The position numbers were made by a program, and so were the translations under genes. DNA of 5,278 nt from Dehalococcoidia bacterium (GTDB lineage Bacteria; Chloroflexota; Dehalococcoidia; SAR202; UBA11138): contig JAAXHY010000494.1 of assembly GCA_012270665.1 (NCBI GenBank), positions 1 through 5,278 of the forward strand, in the 5' to 3' direction. Below, piece by piece: positions 1 through 5,278 of this stretch. Every line of letters starts with the position of its first letter. The stretch's first letter is position 1. Under the pieces are notes generated by a model. The model saw only the letters and a list, made by a program, of their open reading frames with translations. It was not told where the DNA came from and did no database searches.

Positions 1-56
1 AAGGCGCCAGGTTGTGGCCCTGGAGATCGGGGGTTCGAATCCCCTCGCTCACCCCA
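1..56 (+). tRNA. tRNA-His(GTG), 3' part only (5' end outside window)
   Basis: The visible part folds as a tRNA 3' half. The anticodon stem is 7-11/19-23 (ccagg/cctgg), with the 7-nt loop ttgtggc giving anticodon GTG at 14-16 (His). The T arm is 29-33/41-45 with loop ttcgaat. The 3' acceptor strand is 46-52, followed by discriminator C at 53 and an encoded CCA at 54-56. C73 is the expected discriminator for tRNA-His, where it pairs with the extra G-1; that base lies outside the window. The acceptor 5' strand and most of the D arm are missing only because the window begins inside the gene. No T-run terminator with a convincing stem follows it. Confidence 0.95.
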
Positions 57-103
57 AATTTCGCCCCGCGCCATCTTTCAAGGATTCCGCTTTTTCATTT
101 CTG

Positions 104-111
104 AGGGGTGA
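104..111 (+). promoter_or_regulatory. Ribosome-binding site of the MBL-fold gene (decides the start)
   Basis: AGGGGTGA matches the anti-Shine-Dalgarno complement AGGAGGTGA with one base missing. It lies 6 nt before ATG 118, which favours that ATG over the TTG at 115, only 3 nt from the site. Confidence 0.6.
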
Positions 112-117
112 CTCTTG

Positions 118-1248
118 ATGCCAACTGGTTTCACTTCAGTGGATGTCCTGCGCGAGGGTGACCCTCAAGGCAATCGGATGGCGCTTCGCCTGAGCGCCAA
201 GTCCGGCCATGAGGTCCATGCCCTCGGAGTGCCGCAGGATTGGCCGTCTCGTACTGGTCCAACCTGGTGTTACGTCTTCGACAGTGACGGAATCACTCTG
301 ATAGACCCGGGCGCCCACGGCTCTTTCTCAGAACTCGAAGACGGCCTGAAAGTGGTGGGCTACTCGGTCGGGGACATAGATAGGGTAGTGGTCACCCATG
401 GGCATTCCGACCACGACGGCTCCATAGCGCAACTCATGGAAACATCGGACTCAGCGCTCTGGGCCCATCAAATGTACGCCGCCCTGATAAACTACAACCC
501 CTGGGAAGTGCAGAACCGCGACGCTTCGCCAATTCACGCCGCGATGAATCGAGTTGTTTCCGGCAACATGGACAGAAGAAGCTCCTCATACGCCGCTCGT
601 AACCGAAGGTATGTGGACTCGAGAAAGGGCCTGACCGTTGATCATGAGGTGGATCACGCAGACAAGGTAGGCGATGTGGAATTTATATACGCTCCTGGGC
701 ACTCACCGGACGAAATCTGCCTTACCTTAGGCAACGTCGTGTTCACGGGCGATCACGTGCTGCCCGAAATCACACCCCACCCCACGACCAGGGCGGGCTA
801 TTCGGACCACGTCGCTCAGGAAATACCAGCTAAATTCAGCGATGCCTCCAAGTCTTATGGTCTCAAGACATATATGACCTCGCTCAAAACGGTCCTGGAT
901 CTTGGCGAAAGCTACGCTGTCCTTCCCGCGCATAGACTTTATAATCGCGGAAGGTTCAACTTCGTTTCGGTCCGGCGAGCCGCCGAGGTAATAAATCACC
1001 ATGACCGGCGTCTTGCCCAGATTGTACAACGCATTGATGACCGTCCTACCGGACTGGAAGATATGACTAGGGGTATTTTCGAGCGTCGCAAGCTGATTGG
1101 TGGCAACCTGTTCATGGCCTTGTCCGAGATCGTCGCTCACGTCGAACTCCTCGAAGACTTGGGCGACGTGGAATTCACTGACGATTCGATGATACGCCAC
1201 ACTGGCTCGATGAAGTTTCGCCAATTCTGCGACGGACTGGTAAACTAG
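118..1248 (+). CDS. Metallo-beta-lactamase-fold hydrolase, LACTB2/glyoxalase II-like
   Basis: This 376-residue protein is a probable cytoplasmic metal-dependent hydrolase; no signal peptide is evident. The MBL core carries the full binuclear ligand set: THGHSDHDG at 93-101 (H94, H96, D98, H99), H195 in the GHSPDE motif, D212 in TGDHVL, and H272 in PAH. The C-terminal 100 or so residues look helical and match the position of the winged-helix tail of LACTB2-type MBL proteins. The substrate cannot be read from sequence; thioesters and other esters, lactones and phosphoesters are all possible in this superfamily. I chose ATG at 118 over the overlapping TTG at 115 because the Shine-Dalgarno-like aggggtga (104-111) is then 6 nt away. 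It lies 61 nt after tRNA-His and 37 nt before tRNA-Arg on the same strand, so it may be co-transcribed with either. The family call is firm and the function is open. Confidence 0.93.
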   Translation: MPTGFTSVDVLREGDPQGNRMALRLSAKSGHEVHALGVPQDWPSRTGPTWCYVFDSDGITLIDPGAHGSFSELEDGLKVVGYSVGDIDRVVVTHGHSDHDGSIAQLMETSDSALWAHQMYAALINYNPWEVQNRDASPIHAAMNRVVSGNMDRRSSSYAARNRRYVDSRKGLTVDHEVDHADKVGDVEFIYAPGHSPDEICLTLGNVVFTGDHVLPEITPHPTTRAGYSDHVAQEIPAKFSDASKSYGLKTYMTSLKTVLDLGESYAVLPAHRLYNRGRFNFVSVRRAAEVINHHDRRLAQIVQRIDDRPTGLEDMTRGIFERRKLIGGNLFMALSEIVAHVELLEDLGDVEFTDDSMIRHTGSMKFRQFCDGLVN

Positions 1249-1285
1249 AAGGAGCAATGGCTTCTTCCGGAGCCTTGACAATCCA

Positions 1286-1362
1286 GCGCCCGTAGCTCAG
1301 GTGGACAGAGCACTGGTCTTCGGAACCAGGTGTCGCGGGTTCGAATCCTGCCGGGCGCGCCA
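1286..1362 (+). tRNA. tRNA-Arg(TCG), complete with encoded CCA
   Basis: This is a perfect cloverleaf. The 7-bp acceptor stem is 1286-1292/1352-1358. The D arm is 1295-1298/1308-1311, with GGA in the loop. The anticodon stem is 1313-1317/1325-1329, with loop cttcgga and anticodon TCG at 1320-1322. A 5-nt variable loop follows, then the T arm 1335-1339/1347-1351 with loop ttcgaat. The discriminator is G at 1359 and CCA is encoded at 1360-1362. The A after the D-loop GG (A20 position) is a known arginine identity base, and G37 is usual for CGN readers. It follows the MBL gene by 37 nt with no obvious promoter of its own, so read-through from upstream is likely. Confidence 0.97.
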
Positions 1363-1369
1363 GTTTTCC

Positions 1370-1385
1370 TAGACAGCCTTGTCTA
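1370..1385. terminator. Small hairpin between convergent tRNA-Arg and degV (weak terminator candidate)
   Basis: TAGACA gcct TGTCTA forms a 6-bp perfect stem with a 4-nt loop. It lies 7 nt after the tRNA CCA end and includes the degV stop codon (complement of 1383-1385). It sits where a shared terminator would be needed. It has no proper T-run on either side: the + strand continues ttgctcgg and the - strand continues ggaaaac. The stem is also short. It is therefore only a candidate, or a processing signal for the tRNA 3' end. Confidence 0.3.
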
Positions 1386-2258
1386 TTGCTCGGCCCAGAA
1401 CGCCGCTCCAACCATCCCCGGCCCTATGTGAGCCCCCATCACCGGCGTAAACTCTGTCACAAATGACTCCGCGCAGTCGAATCTTTCTTCTACCGCGTCG
1501 CGCAGCAGCAGCGCTTGTTCCTTGGCCAATACGTGCATGATGATCGCATGAACCGTCGAGTTGCCGACTCGGTCCGCCATCAGTTCGATCATCTTTTCCC
1601 CCGCGCGAGAAGCTGTCCTCGGCTTGGCAAGGGTTAGGACCTGCGACTGCCTAAGCTCGAATATCGGCTTGAGCTTCAGCAGCGAGGTTCCCAAATGAGC
1701 GATGCCCGCCACCCGTCCACCCCTCCAGAGATAGTAGAGAGTATCTACATAGGCAATCAGCCGGACTCGCCTCCGAATTTCAAGCGCGCGCGCTTCAGTC
1801 TGATCCAATCCACAGCCCGCTAGGGACGTCTTCGACGCCTCCCATGCCACTAAGCCTTGCCCGCCCGCCGCGCTCTGAGAATCAAGGATGCGAATCTGGA
1901 ATTCGGGATACGTTTCGCTGAATTTCTGACGTGCCAGTTCCGCGGACCTGCCTGCCGCGCTGAACGCGCTGGATACCAGGATAGTCAGTGCGGATTCGGC
2001 CACTTCCGCAGCGGCTCTATAAGCGTCCAGAAAGTCGGCTGGCGTTGGCGCTGAAGTCCTGATCTGGCGCGCGTTTTCCCTCTGCCTCTGGTAGAAGTCG
2101 GCGGACGAGATATCCACTCCGTCTCTGTAAGTCGCGTCGCCAACATGCAGCCGCATTGGAGCGATGTACGTCAGCGCGCTGGCTCTGAATTCGTCAGGAA
2201 CCGACGCCGCGCTGTCCACGACTACGGCAACCTGCGGCGCCCTGTCACTGAAAGTCAA
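1383..2258 (-). CDS. DegV family (FakB-like) fatty-acid-binding protein
   Basis: This 291-residue protein is full length for the DegV family (about 280-290 aa). Family members bind a fatty acid; FakB-type members present it to the kinase FakA for phosphorylation and entry into phospholipid synthesis. Visible motifs in order are VVDSAAS (13-19), TSAPTP (68-73), VSSAFSAAGRSA (95-106), DSQSAAGGQG (126-135), YLWRGGRV (176-183), LLKLKPIF (193-200) and GAHIGPGMVG (275-284). The residues are less standard than usual (DSAAS for the common DST-type motif, no C in it), but every landmark is present. The start is TTG at 2258; an in-frame stop lies upstream, and a GAGGGG ribosome-binding site is 10 nt away. 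It has its own promoter, divergent from hisZ. No fakA-like kinase gene is in the window, so the partner is unknown. Confidence 0.93.
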   Translation of the reverse strand: MTFSDRAPQVAVVVDSAASVPDEFRASALTYIAPMRLHVGDATYRDGVDISSADFYQRQRENARQIRTSAPTPADFLDAYRAAAEVAESALTILVSSAFSAAGRSAELARQKFSETYPEFQIRILDSQSAAGGQGLVAWEASKTSLAGCGLDQTEARALEIRRRVRLIAYVDTLYYLWRGGRVAGIAHLGTSLLKLKPIFELRQSQVLTLAKPRTASRAGEKMIELMADRVGNSTVHAIIMHVLAKEQALLLRDAVEERFDCAESFVTEFTPVMGAHIGPGMVGAAFWAEQ

Positions 2259-2268
2259 GACAGAGATT

Positions 2269-2274
2269 CCCCTC
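2269..2274 (-). promoter_or_regulatory. Ribosome-binding site for degV TTG start
   Basis: On the minus strand this reads GAGGGG, 10 nt before TTG 2258. The spacing is slightly long, but no ATG or GTG start compatible with the DegV N-terminus exists, so it supports the TTG start. Confidence 0.5.
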
Positions 2275-2316
2275 GATTCGATTTGGTAGGCAATTCATTA
2301 GGAACGAGTAGCCAGA

Positions 2317-2345
2317 ATTATGTTACAGTCCTCGCACACCGTCAA
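2317..2345 (-). promoter_or_regulatory. Sigma70-type promoter of degV
   Basis: The minus strand reads TTGACG (2345-2340), a 17-nt spacer, then CATAAT (2322-2317). This is one mismatch from consensus in each box with ideal spacing. The predicted transcript start is near 2310, giving a leader of about 50 nt before the TTG start. No operator palindrome is obvious around it. Confidence 0.75.
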
Positions 2346-2376
2346 TGTATGAAACGAGGTTACTGCTTCTTCCCGA

Positions 2377-2406
2377 TTGAACGTCATCGAGAGTGTAATG
2401 TAGAAT
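2377..2406 (+). promoter_or_regulatory. Candidate promoter of the hisZ-hisG operon
   Basis: TTGAAC at 2377-2382, an 18-nt spacer and TAGAAT at 2401-2406 make a reasonable sigma70-type promoter. The predicted start is near 2413, so the leader would be only about 18 nt, beginning at the ribosome-binding site (ggagtgagaggcgg, 2411-2424). That leaves no room for a His leader peptide or attenuator, so histidine control would act at the enzyme or through a repressor. Confidence 0.6.
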
Positions 2407-2430
2407 TTACGGAGTGAGAGGCGGCCGAAC

Positions 2431-3660
2431 TTGCGGACACATCTTATATCTAGACTGAACCACATGCGCGACCTCGCTCCGTCCGAGGCCGAAGCAAACT
2501 TCGACGCCTCCCGACGCATGATGGAAGCCCTCGCCCTCGCCGGATTTCAGCGACTGGATACTCCCGTTATCGAACCCACCGATCTCTTCGTCAGAAAATC
2601 GGGAGGTGAAGTCTCCAGCAGTCTCTACTCTTTTCAGGACCCGGGTGGTATGAGCGTCAGTCTCAGGCCGGAGTTTACGCCATCCATTATCAGGTGGTAC
2701 ATAGAGAACGCGACTGGCGCCACCGACGCCGAACGATTCCAGTACTCAGGTCCGGTATTCAGATACTCCGGCGGTCTGAGGGGAAGGTTCAGGCAGTTTC
2801 AGCAAGTCGGAGCGGAACTCATTGGCGTCCCGGACAGCAGCGGTGATATCGAGATACTCACGGCAGCCGTGAAGTGCCTGCGCGCCGCCGGCGTTTCAGA
2901 GTTCACTCTGAGGCTTGGGCACATCGGCATTATTCACGACCTTGTACGGTCCCAGGGACTCTCTGAACAGGTGGAAATGTTCATCGTCTCTAATCTGGAT
3001 AAGATTGGATGCGACTCGGGCCGCAAACAACGACTGCTGGAAAGCGCCGTCGCCGCCGACTTGGTAATGCCGGAACACAAGCCCACCCCGGTTACCGAAG
3101 GTCTCGATAAAGCCATGCCTGAACTGGATGTGATACGTCGTTCTATCTCAGCGCCCACCGGACGCCGCAGCGCGAGTCAGATTCTCGCCCGTCTGTCGAG
3201 CCGGATGAAACGCGCCTGCTCGATGGACGAATTCAATGCCGCTGTTGAGAACGTGGCGCGGCTCGTGTCCCTCAAGGGAAATCTGTGGGAGGTACTGAAA
3301 GACGCCGAAGCTCTTCTGAGATCCAACCGCGCTTCACTCGTCAGTCTTCTAGAACTGGTCGAAACGCTTATAGAACTGCGCTCTGAAGGAGTAGGGCACT
3401 CTACCGTCCACCTTGACCTCTCTTTCGTTCGGGGGATGACCTATTACACCGGGATCGTCTTCGAATTCTTGGCCGGGCAGGATCTGGACGACTATCCCAT
3501 TGGCGGCGGCGGCAGATATGATGACCTTGTCAGGGCTTTCGGCGGCAGTAACGTACCTGCCTGCGGTTTTGCCCTCTACGTAGATGAGGTCGTGAGGAAC
3601 ATCTACCAGGAGCGCAAAAAACTTCATGACGAATTCCACTCTGCGCCTCGCTCTTCCTAG
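2431..3660 (+). CDS. hisZ: ATP phosphoribosyltransferase regulatory subunit HisZ
   Basis: This 409-residue histidyl-tRNA synthetase paralogue serves as the regulatory partner of HisG at the first step of histidine synthesis. It has the class II core: SLRPEFTPSIIRWY (77-90), motif 2 region FQYSGPVFRY (103-112) with RFRQFQQVGAELIG (119-132), the histidine-site motif RGMTYYTG (334-341), and GGGGRYDD (358-365). Two features argue against a true synthetase. The protein ends right after the core, so the roughly 100-residue anticodon-binding domain is absent. In motif 3 the catalytic Arg of HisRS (GFAxGLER) is replaced, reading GFALYVDE (379-386). The start is TTG at 2431, with a purine-rich site upstream; the next ATG (2464) has no such site and would remove the residues before the conserved MRDLAP segment. 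Its last 35 nt overlap hisG, which supports a paired function. Confidence 0.92.
   Translation: MRTHLISRLNHMRDLAPSEAEANFDASRRMMEALALAGFQRLDTPVIEPTDLFVRKSGGEVSSSLYSFQDPGGMSVSLRPEFTPSIIRWYIENATGATDAERFQYSGPVFRYSGGLRGRFRQFQQVGAELIGVPDSSGDIEILTAAVKCLRAAGVSEFTLRLGHIGIIHDLVRSQGLSEQVEMFIVSNLDKIGCDSGRKQRLLESAVAADLVMPEHKPTPVTEGLDKAMPELDVIRRSISAPTGRRSASQILARLSSRMKRACSMDEFNAAVENVARLVSLKGNLWEVLKDAEALLRSNRASLVSLLELVETLIELRSEGVGHSTVHLDLSFVRGMTYYTGIVFEFLAGQDLDDYPIGGGGRYDDLVRAFGGSNVPACGFALYVDEVVRNIYQERKKLHDEFHSAPRSS
3608..3612 (+). promoter_or_regulatory. Ribosome-binding site of hisG inside hisZ
   Basis: AGGAG lies 13 nt before ATG 3626 and is inside the hisZ coding sequence. The spacing is long, so translation of hisG probably leans on ribosomes finishing hisZ. 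Confidence 0.5.
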
Positions 3661-4618
3661 CAGTGGAGCGCTCCAGCGCCCGACGATGTCGTTCATGCGC
3701 TCGTGTGGTTTGGCCGTCTCTAGACCCAACGACAGGCGATACATAGCGGCTATTCCTTCCTTGCCGGATGCCACGGTAATGTTTCAGCGCAGTTCCGATA
3801 TTCCCAGCAAAGTTGATGAAGAAAGCGTTGACATTGCAATAGTTGGAAAAGACCAATTTCTCGAAAATAGACGCGAGGACGGCGACACCAGAATCGTCCT
3901 GGAAAAATTGGGATTCGGCAGAAGTAGCCTGGTAATCGCCGTTCCTGACTCCTGGGTCGACGTGACCTCTATGTCTGATCTCGCTGACATTTCCGTGGAG
4001 TTTCGAAACAGGGGCCAGGACCTGAGGGTCGCCACCAAGTATCCTCGTCTGATTGAACGTCACCTTCTCGCGAATGGCGTAAACTACTTCAGCGTGATAC
4101 GCTCCGACGGGACGCTTGAAGTTGCTCCGGCCATGGGGTTTGCCGACATAATTGGAGACATAACTGAAAGCGGGACTACAATCAGGGAAAACAGGCTGAA
4201 GGAGGTAGATGGCGGAACCGTCATGCGCTCCGAGGCTTGTGTAGTCTCACGCAAGATGAGTAAAGATGAAGATGGCGAGATCCTCAAGACGGCCCGGTCG
4301 CTCCTTGAAATGATGGAAGCGCACCTTTACGCTGGCGGCTATTTCGAGGTGACCGCCAACATGAGGGGCGAGACCGACGCTGAAGTCGCCGAATACGTCA
4401 TGAAGCGCCCCGACACATCCGGCCTGAGAGGACCCACGATTTCAACCGTCTTCAGTCCCGAAGGAGAGCGATGGTTCGCTGTGACGGTAATGGTTGAGGA
4501 GAAGCGACTGCTCCCCGCTGTCGCCCGACTCCGGGAGATAGGCGGCAGCAGCGTTCGAGTATCCAAACCACACTATCTGTTCCAGTCCGAATGTAAGTCC
4601 TACGCTCGTCTTATGTAG
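3626..4618 (+). CDS. hisG: ATP phosphoribosyltransferase HisG, long form with C-terminal regulatory domain
   Basis: HisG condenses ATP and PRPP to phosphoribosyl-ATP, the committed step of histidine synthesis, in the cytoplasm. The catalytic part begins at once (TLRLALPSSGALQRPT, 5-20). It continues with QRSSDIP (54-60), DIAIVGKDQF (69-78) and RVATKYP (134-140). The PRPP-binding segment is ADIIGDITESGTTIREN (173-189), with the expected ESGTT loop. After residue 235 comes a domain resembling HisG_C (the ACT-like histidine-binding domain): TANMRGETDAEVAEYV (243-258), SGLRGPTIS (265-273) and LREIGGSSVRV (302-312). The 330 residues fit the long form (about 290-330) rather than the short form (about 210). 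The ATG at 3626 overlaps hisZ by 35 nt and gives exactly the family N-terminus. A long HisG beside HisZ is unusual. Confidence 0.96.
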   Translation: MTNSTLRLALPSSGALQRPTMSFMRSCGLAVSRPNDRRYIAAIPSLPDATVMFQRSSDIPSKVDEESVDIAIVGKDQFLENRREDGDTRIVLEKLGFGRSSLVIAVPDSWVDVTSMSDLADISVEFRNRGQDLRVATKYPRLIERHLLANGVNYFSVIRSDGTLEVAPAMGFADIIGDITESGTTIRENRLKEVDGGTVMRSEACVVSRKMSKDEDGEILKTARSLLEMMEAHLYAGGYFEVTANMRGETDAEVAEYVMKRPDTSGLRGPTISTVFSPEGERWFAVTVMVEEKRLLPAVARLREIGGSSVRVSKPHYLFQSECKSYARLM

Positions 4619-4622
4619 GAGT
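4617..4622 (+). promoter_or_regulatory. Ribosome-binding site overlapping the hisG stop codon
   Basis: AGGAGT includes the last two bases of the hisG TAG stop and lies 14 nt before ATG 4637. The spacing is long. No in-frame ATG, GTG or TTG lies between hisG's stop and 4637, so the start is constrained. Confidence 0.45.
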
Positions 4623-4636
4623 CGAGCAAGTCATTC

Positions 4637-5278
4637 ATGCCCAATCTCCCCACACATATACAGCTTGCGATTTCCGCCGCAGACAGAATGCGCCATAATG
4701 ATCTGGACTCCAATCTCGGTTACTTTTACCTCGGCTCGACGTCCCCCGATATTCGCGCGCTGACAAAACGCGCTCGTTCCGAGTACCACTTCGTCGAACT
4801 CGACTTTGAGACGATTGGCGCCGGCGTCGACGCCATGTTCGCCGCTCACCCTGAGTTGATGGACGCGGCGGAGCACGACGGTCCCATGAGGGCTTTCATA
4901 GCCGGGTACATAGCCCATCTCATGGCCGATGAGTCGTACATAGTGAAGATGTTCAGGCCCTATTTTGGCAAACCGGGCTCCTTCGAGGCCGACGCCATGG
5001 CCAAGGTCTGGGATCGCGCGCTCCAATTGGACTTCGATAGGACGGTATGGGACGAAGTAAAGTGCTCCGTGGAAGGCGTAGAGGCCGACCCTGCCAATGT
5101 CCACATCGAATTCCTGCCCCAGGAAGACCTCGAACAATGGAAGAAATGGGTCGCGCGCGTGATGTCCGGCGGCTTTTCTTGGGAGCGGCTCAGATTCATG
5201 GCCAGAAGGATCTCCGCGGGCGACGAGAGTCACCCCGCTTACGCCTACGCCGACCGTTTCATTCGGTCTGTGGACGAG
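4637..5278 (+). CDS. Zinc-dependent phospholipase C-fold protein (PF00882-like), 3' truncated by window
   Basis: An open frame runs from ATG 4637 to the window end, 214 codons without a stop. The N-terminus MPNLPTHI, then YLGSTSPDI (31-39), HF (51-52) and FIAGYIAHLMADESY (87-101) is the signature of the zinc-dependent phospholipase C-like family. Likely metal ligands are H7, D38, H51, H94 and D98; the HxxxD pair and the earlier D and H mirror ligands D55, H69, H118 and D122 of Bacillus cereus PLC. No signal peptide precedes H7, so it is probably cytoplasmic, unlike the secreted toxin-type enzymes. Counterparts of the second-zinc ligands H128, H142 and E146 are not obvious. It starts 18 nt after hisG and in the same frame, so it is likely the third gene of the operon. 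Its substrate is unknown and a link to histidine synthesis is only contextual. Many members are annotated as hypothetical. Confidence 0.85.
   Translation, partial: MPNLPTHIQLAISAADRMRHNDLDSNLGYFYLGSTSPDIRALTKRARSEYHFVELDFETIGAGVDAMFAAHPELMDAAEHDGPMRAFIAGYIAHLMADESYIVKMFRPYFGKPGSFEADAMAKVWDRALQLDFDRTVWDEVKCSVEGVEADPANVHIEFLPQEDLEQWKKWVARVMSGGFSWERLRFMARRISAGDESHPAYAYADRFIRSVDE

Noticed and set aside
1259..1274. Hairpin GGCTTC-TTCC-GGAGCC after the MBL stop
   Set aside because: The 6-bp stem includes a G-T pair and is followed by ttgacaatcc rather than a T-run, so it is not a convincing intrinsic terminator.
1275..1280. TTGACA just before tRNA-Arg
   Set aside because: It is a perfect -35 box sequence but lies only 5 nt from the mature tRNA 5' end. 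A matching -10 would fall inside the tRNA, so it cannot drive that gene.
727..1281. Minus-strand 184-codon ORF opposite the MBL gene
   Set aside because: It covers the C-terminal half of a well-supported MBL-fold protein. It has no family motifs of its own.
1282..1292. Shared 11-mer tccagcgcccg at 1282-1292 and 3672-3682
   Set aside because: The identity does not extend outward, and one copy is the tRNA acceptor stem while the other is hisG coding sequence. This fits chance, not an attachment site or repeat.
1257..1295. 12-codon ORF after the MBL gene, preceded by aaggag and ending inside tRNA-Arg
   Set aside because: Only 2 nt separate the GGAG from the ATG, and the ORF runs into the tRNA acceptor stem. 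Chance is the simplest explanation.
1175..1411. Minus-strand 78-codon ORF across tRNA-Arg, with a segment reading LARPAGFEPATPGSEDQ
   Set aside because: This is the well-known spurious translation of the antisense strand of a tRNA gene, often misannotated in databases. It overlaps a perfect tRNA and the 3' ends of real genes.
2407..2430. Possible his leader peptide or attenuator upstream of hisZ
   Set aside because: No run of CAT/CAC codons or paired terminator/antiterminator stems is present, and the predicted leader is only about 18 nt.
2431..3660. True histidyl-tRNA synthetase (HisS)
   Set aside because: The C-terminal anticodon-binding domain is absent, motif 3 lacks the catalytic Arg, and the gene overlaps hisG.
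3530..4063. Minus-strand 177-codon ORF over the hisZ/hisG junction
   Set aside because: Both plus-strand frames here carry diagnostic HisZ and HisG motifs. The antisense frame is low-complexity and unrecognisable.
4631..5233. Minus-strand 200-codon ORF opposite the PLC-fold gene
   Set aside because: It has no recognisable family motifs. The opposite strand encodes clear PF00882-type motifs and stays open to the window end, so this is a shadow ORF.

Overview
The window is a compact bacterial chromosomal segment of about 56% G+C (estimated by eye). It carries two tRNA genes and five protein genes, with little intergenic DNA. The gene families point to a free-living bacterium that makes its own histidine. 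A Chloroflexota lineage (Dehalococcoidia or SAR202-like) is my best guess, from the protein family mix and the cytoplasmic phospholipase C-like protein beside hisG. That is recollection of family distribution, not proof.

Left part (1-1362, + strand): the 3' end of tRNA-His(GTG); then a 376-residue metallo-beta-lactamase-fold hydrolase with a complete set of binuclear metal ligands; then, 37 nt further on, a complete tRNA-Arg(TCG). Both tRNAs have genomically encoded CCA ends. Middle (1383-2258, - strand): a DegV-family fatty-acid-binding protein converging on the tRNA. Only about 20 nt separate the two, and a small hairpin sits over the degV stop codon.

A 172-nt divergent promoter region (2259-2430) separates degV from the right-hand operon. 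It holds a near-consensus sigma70-type promoter for degV (TTGACG, 17 nt, CATAAT) and a good candidate for the operon (TTGAAC, 18 nt, TAGAAT). No His-codon-rich leader peptide is visible.

Right part (2431-5278, + strand): hisZ, hisG and a PF00882-like zinc-dependent phospholipase C-fold protein are packed as an operon. hisZ overlaps hisG by 35 nt. The hisG stop codon sits in the ribosome-binding site of the third gene, which is in the same frame as hisG and runs off the window. HisZ and HisG together catalyse and regulate the first step of histidine synthesis (ATP + PRPP to phosphoribosyl-ATP). The odd point is that this HisG has the C-terminal regulatory domain of the long form, which normally works without HisZ.

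Nothing looks like a mobile element, CRISPR array or phage. The most unusual content is the HisZ plus long-form HisG pairing and the PLC-fold gene that follows it.
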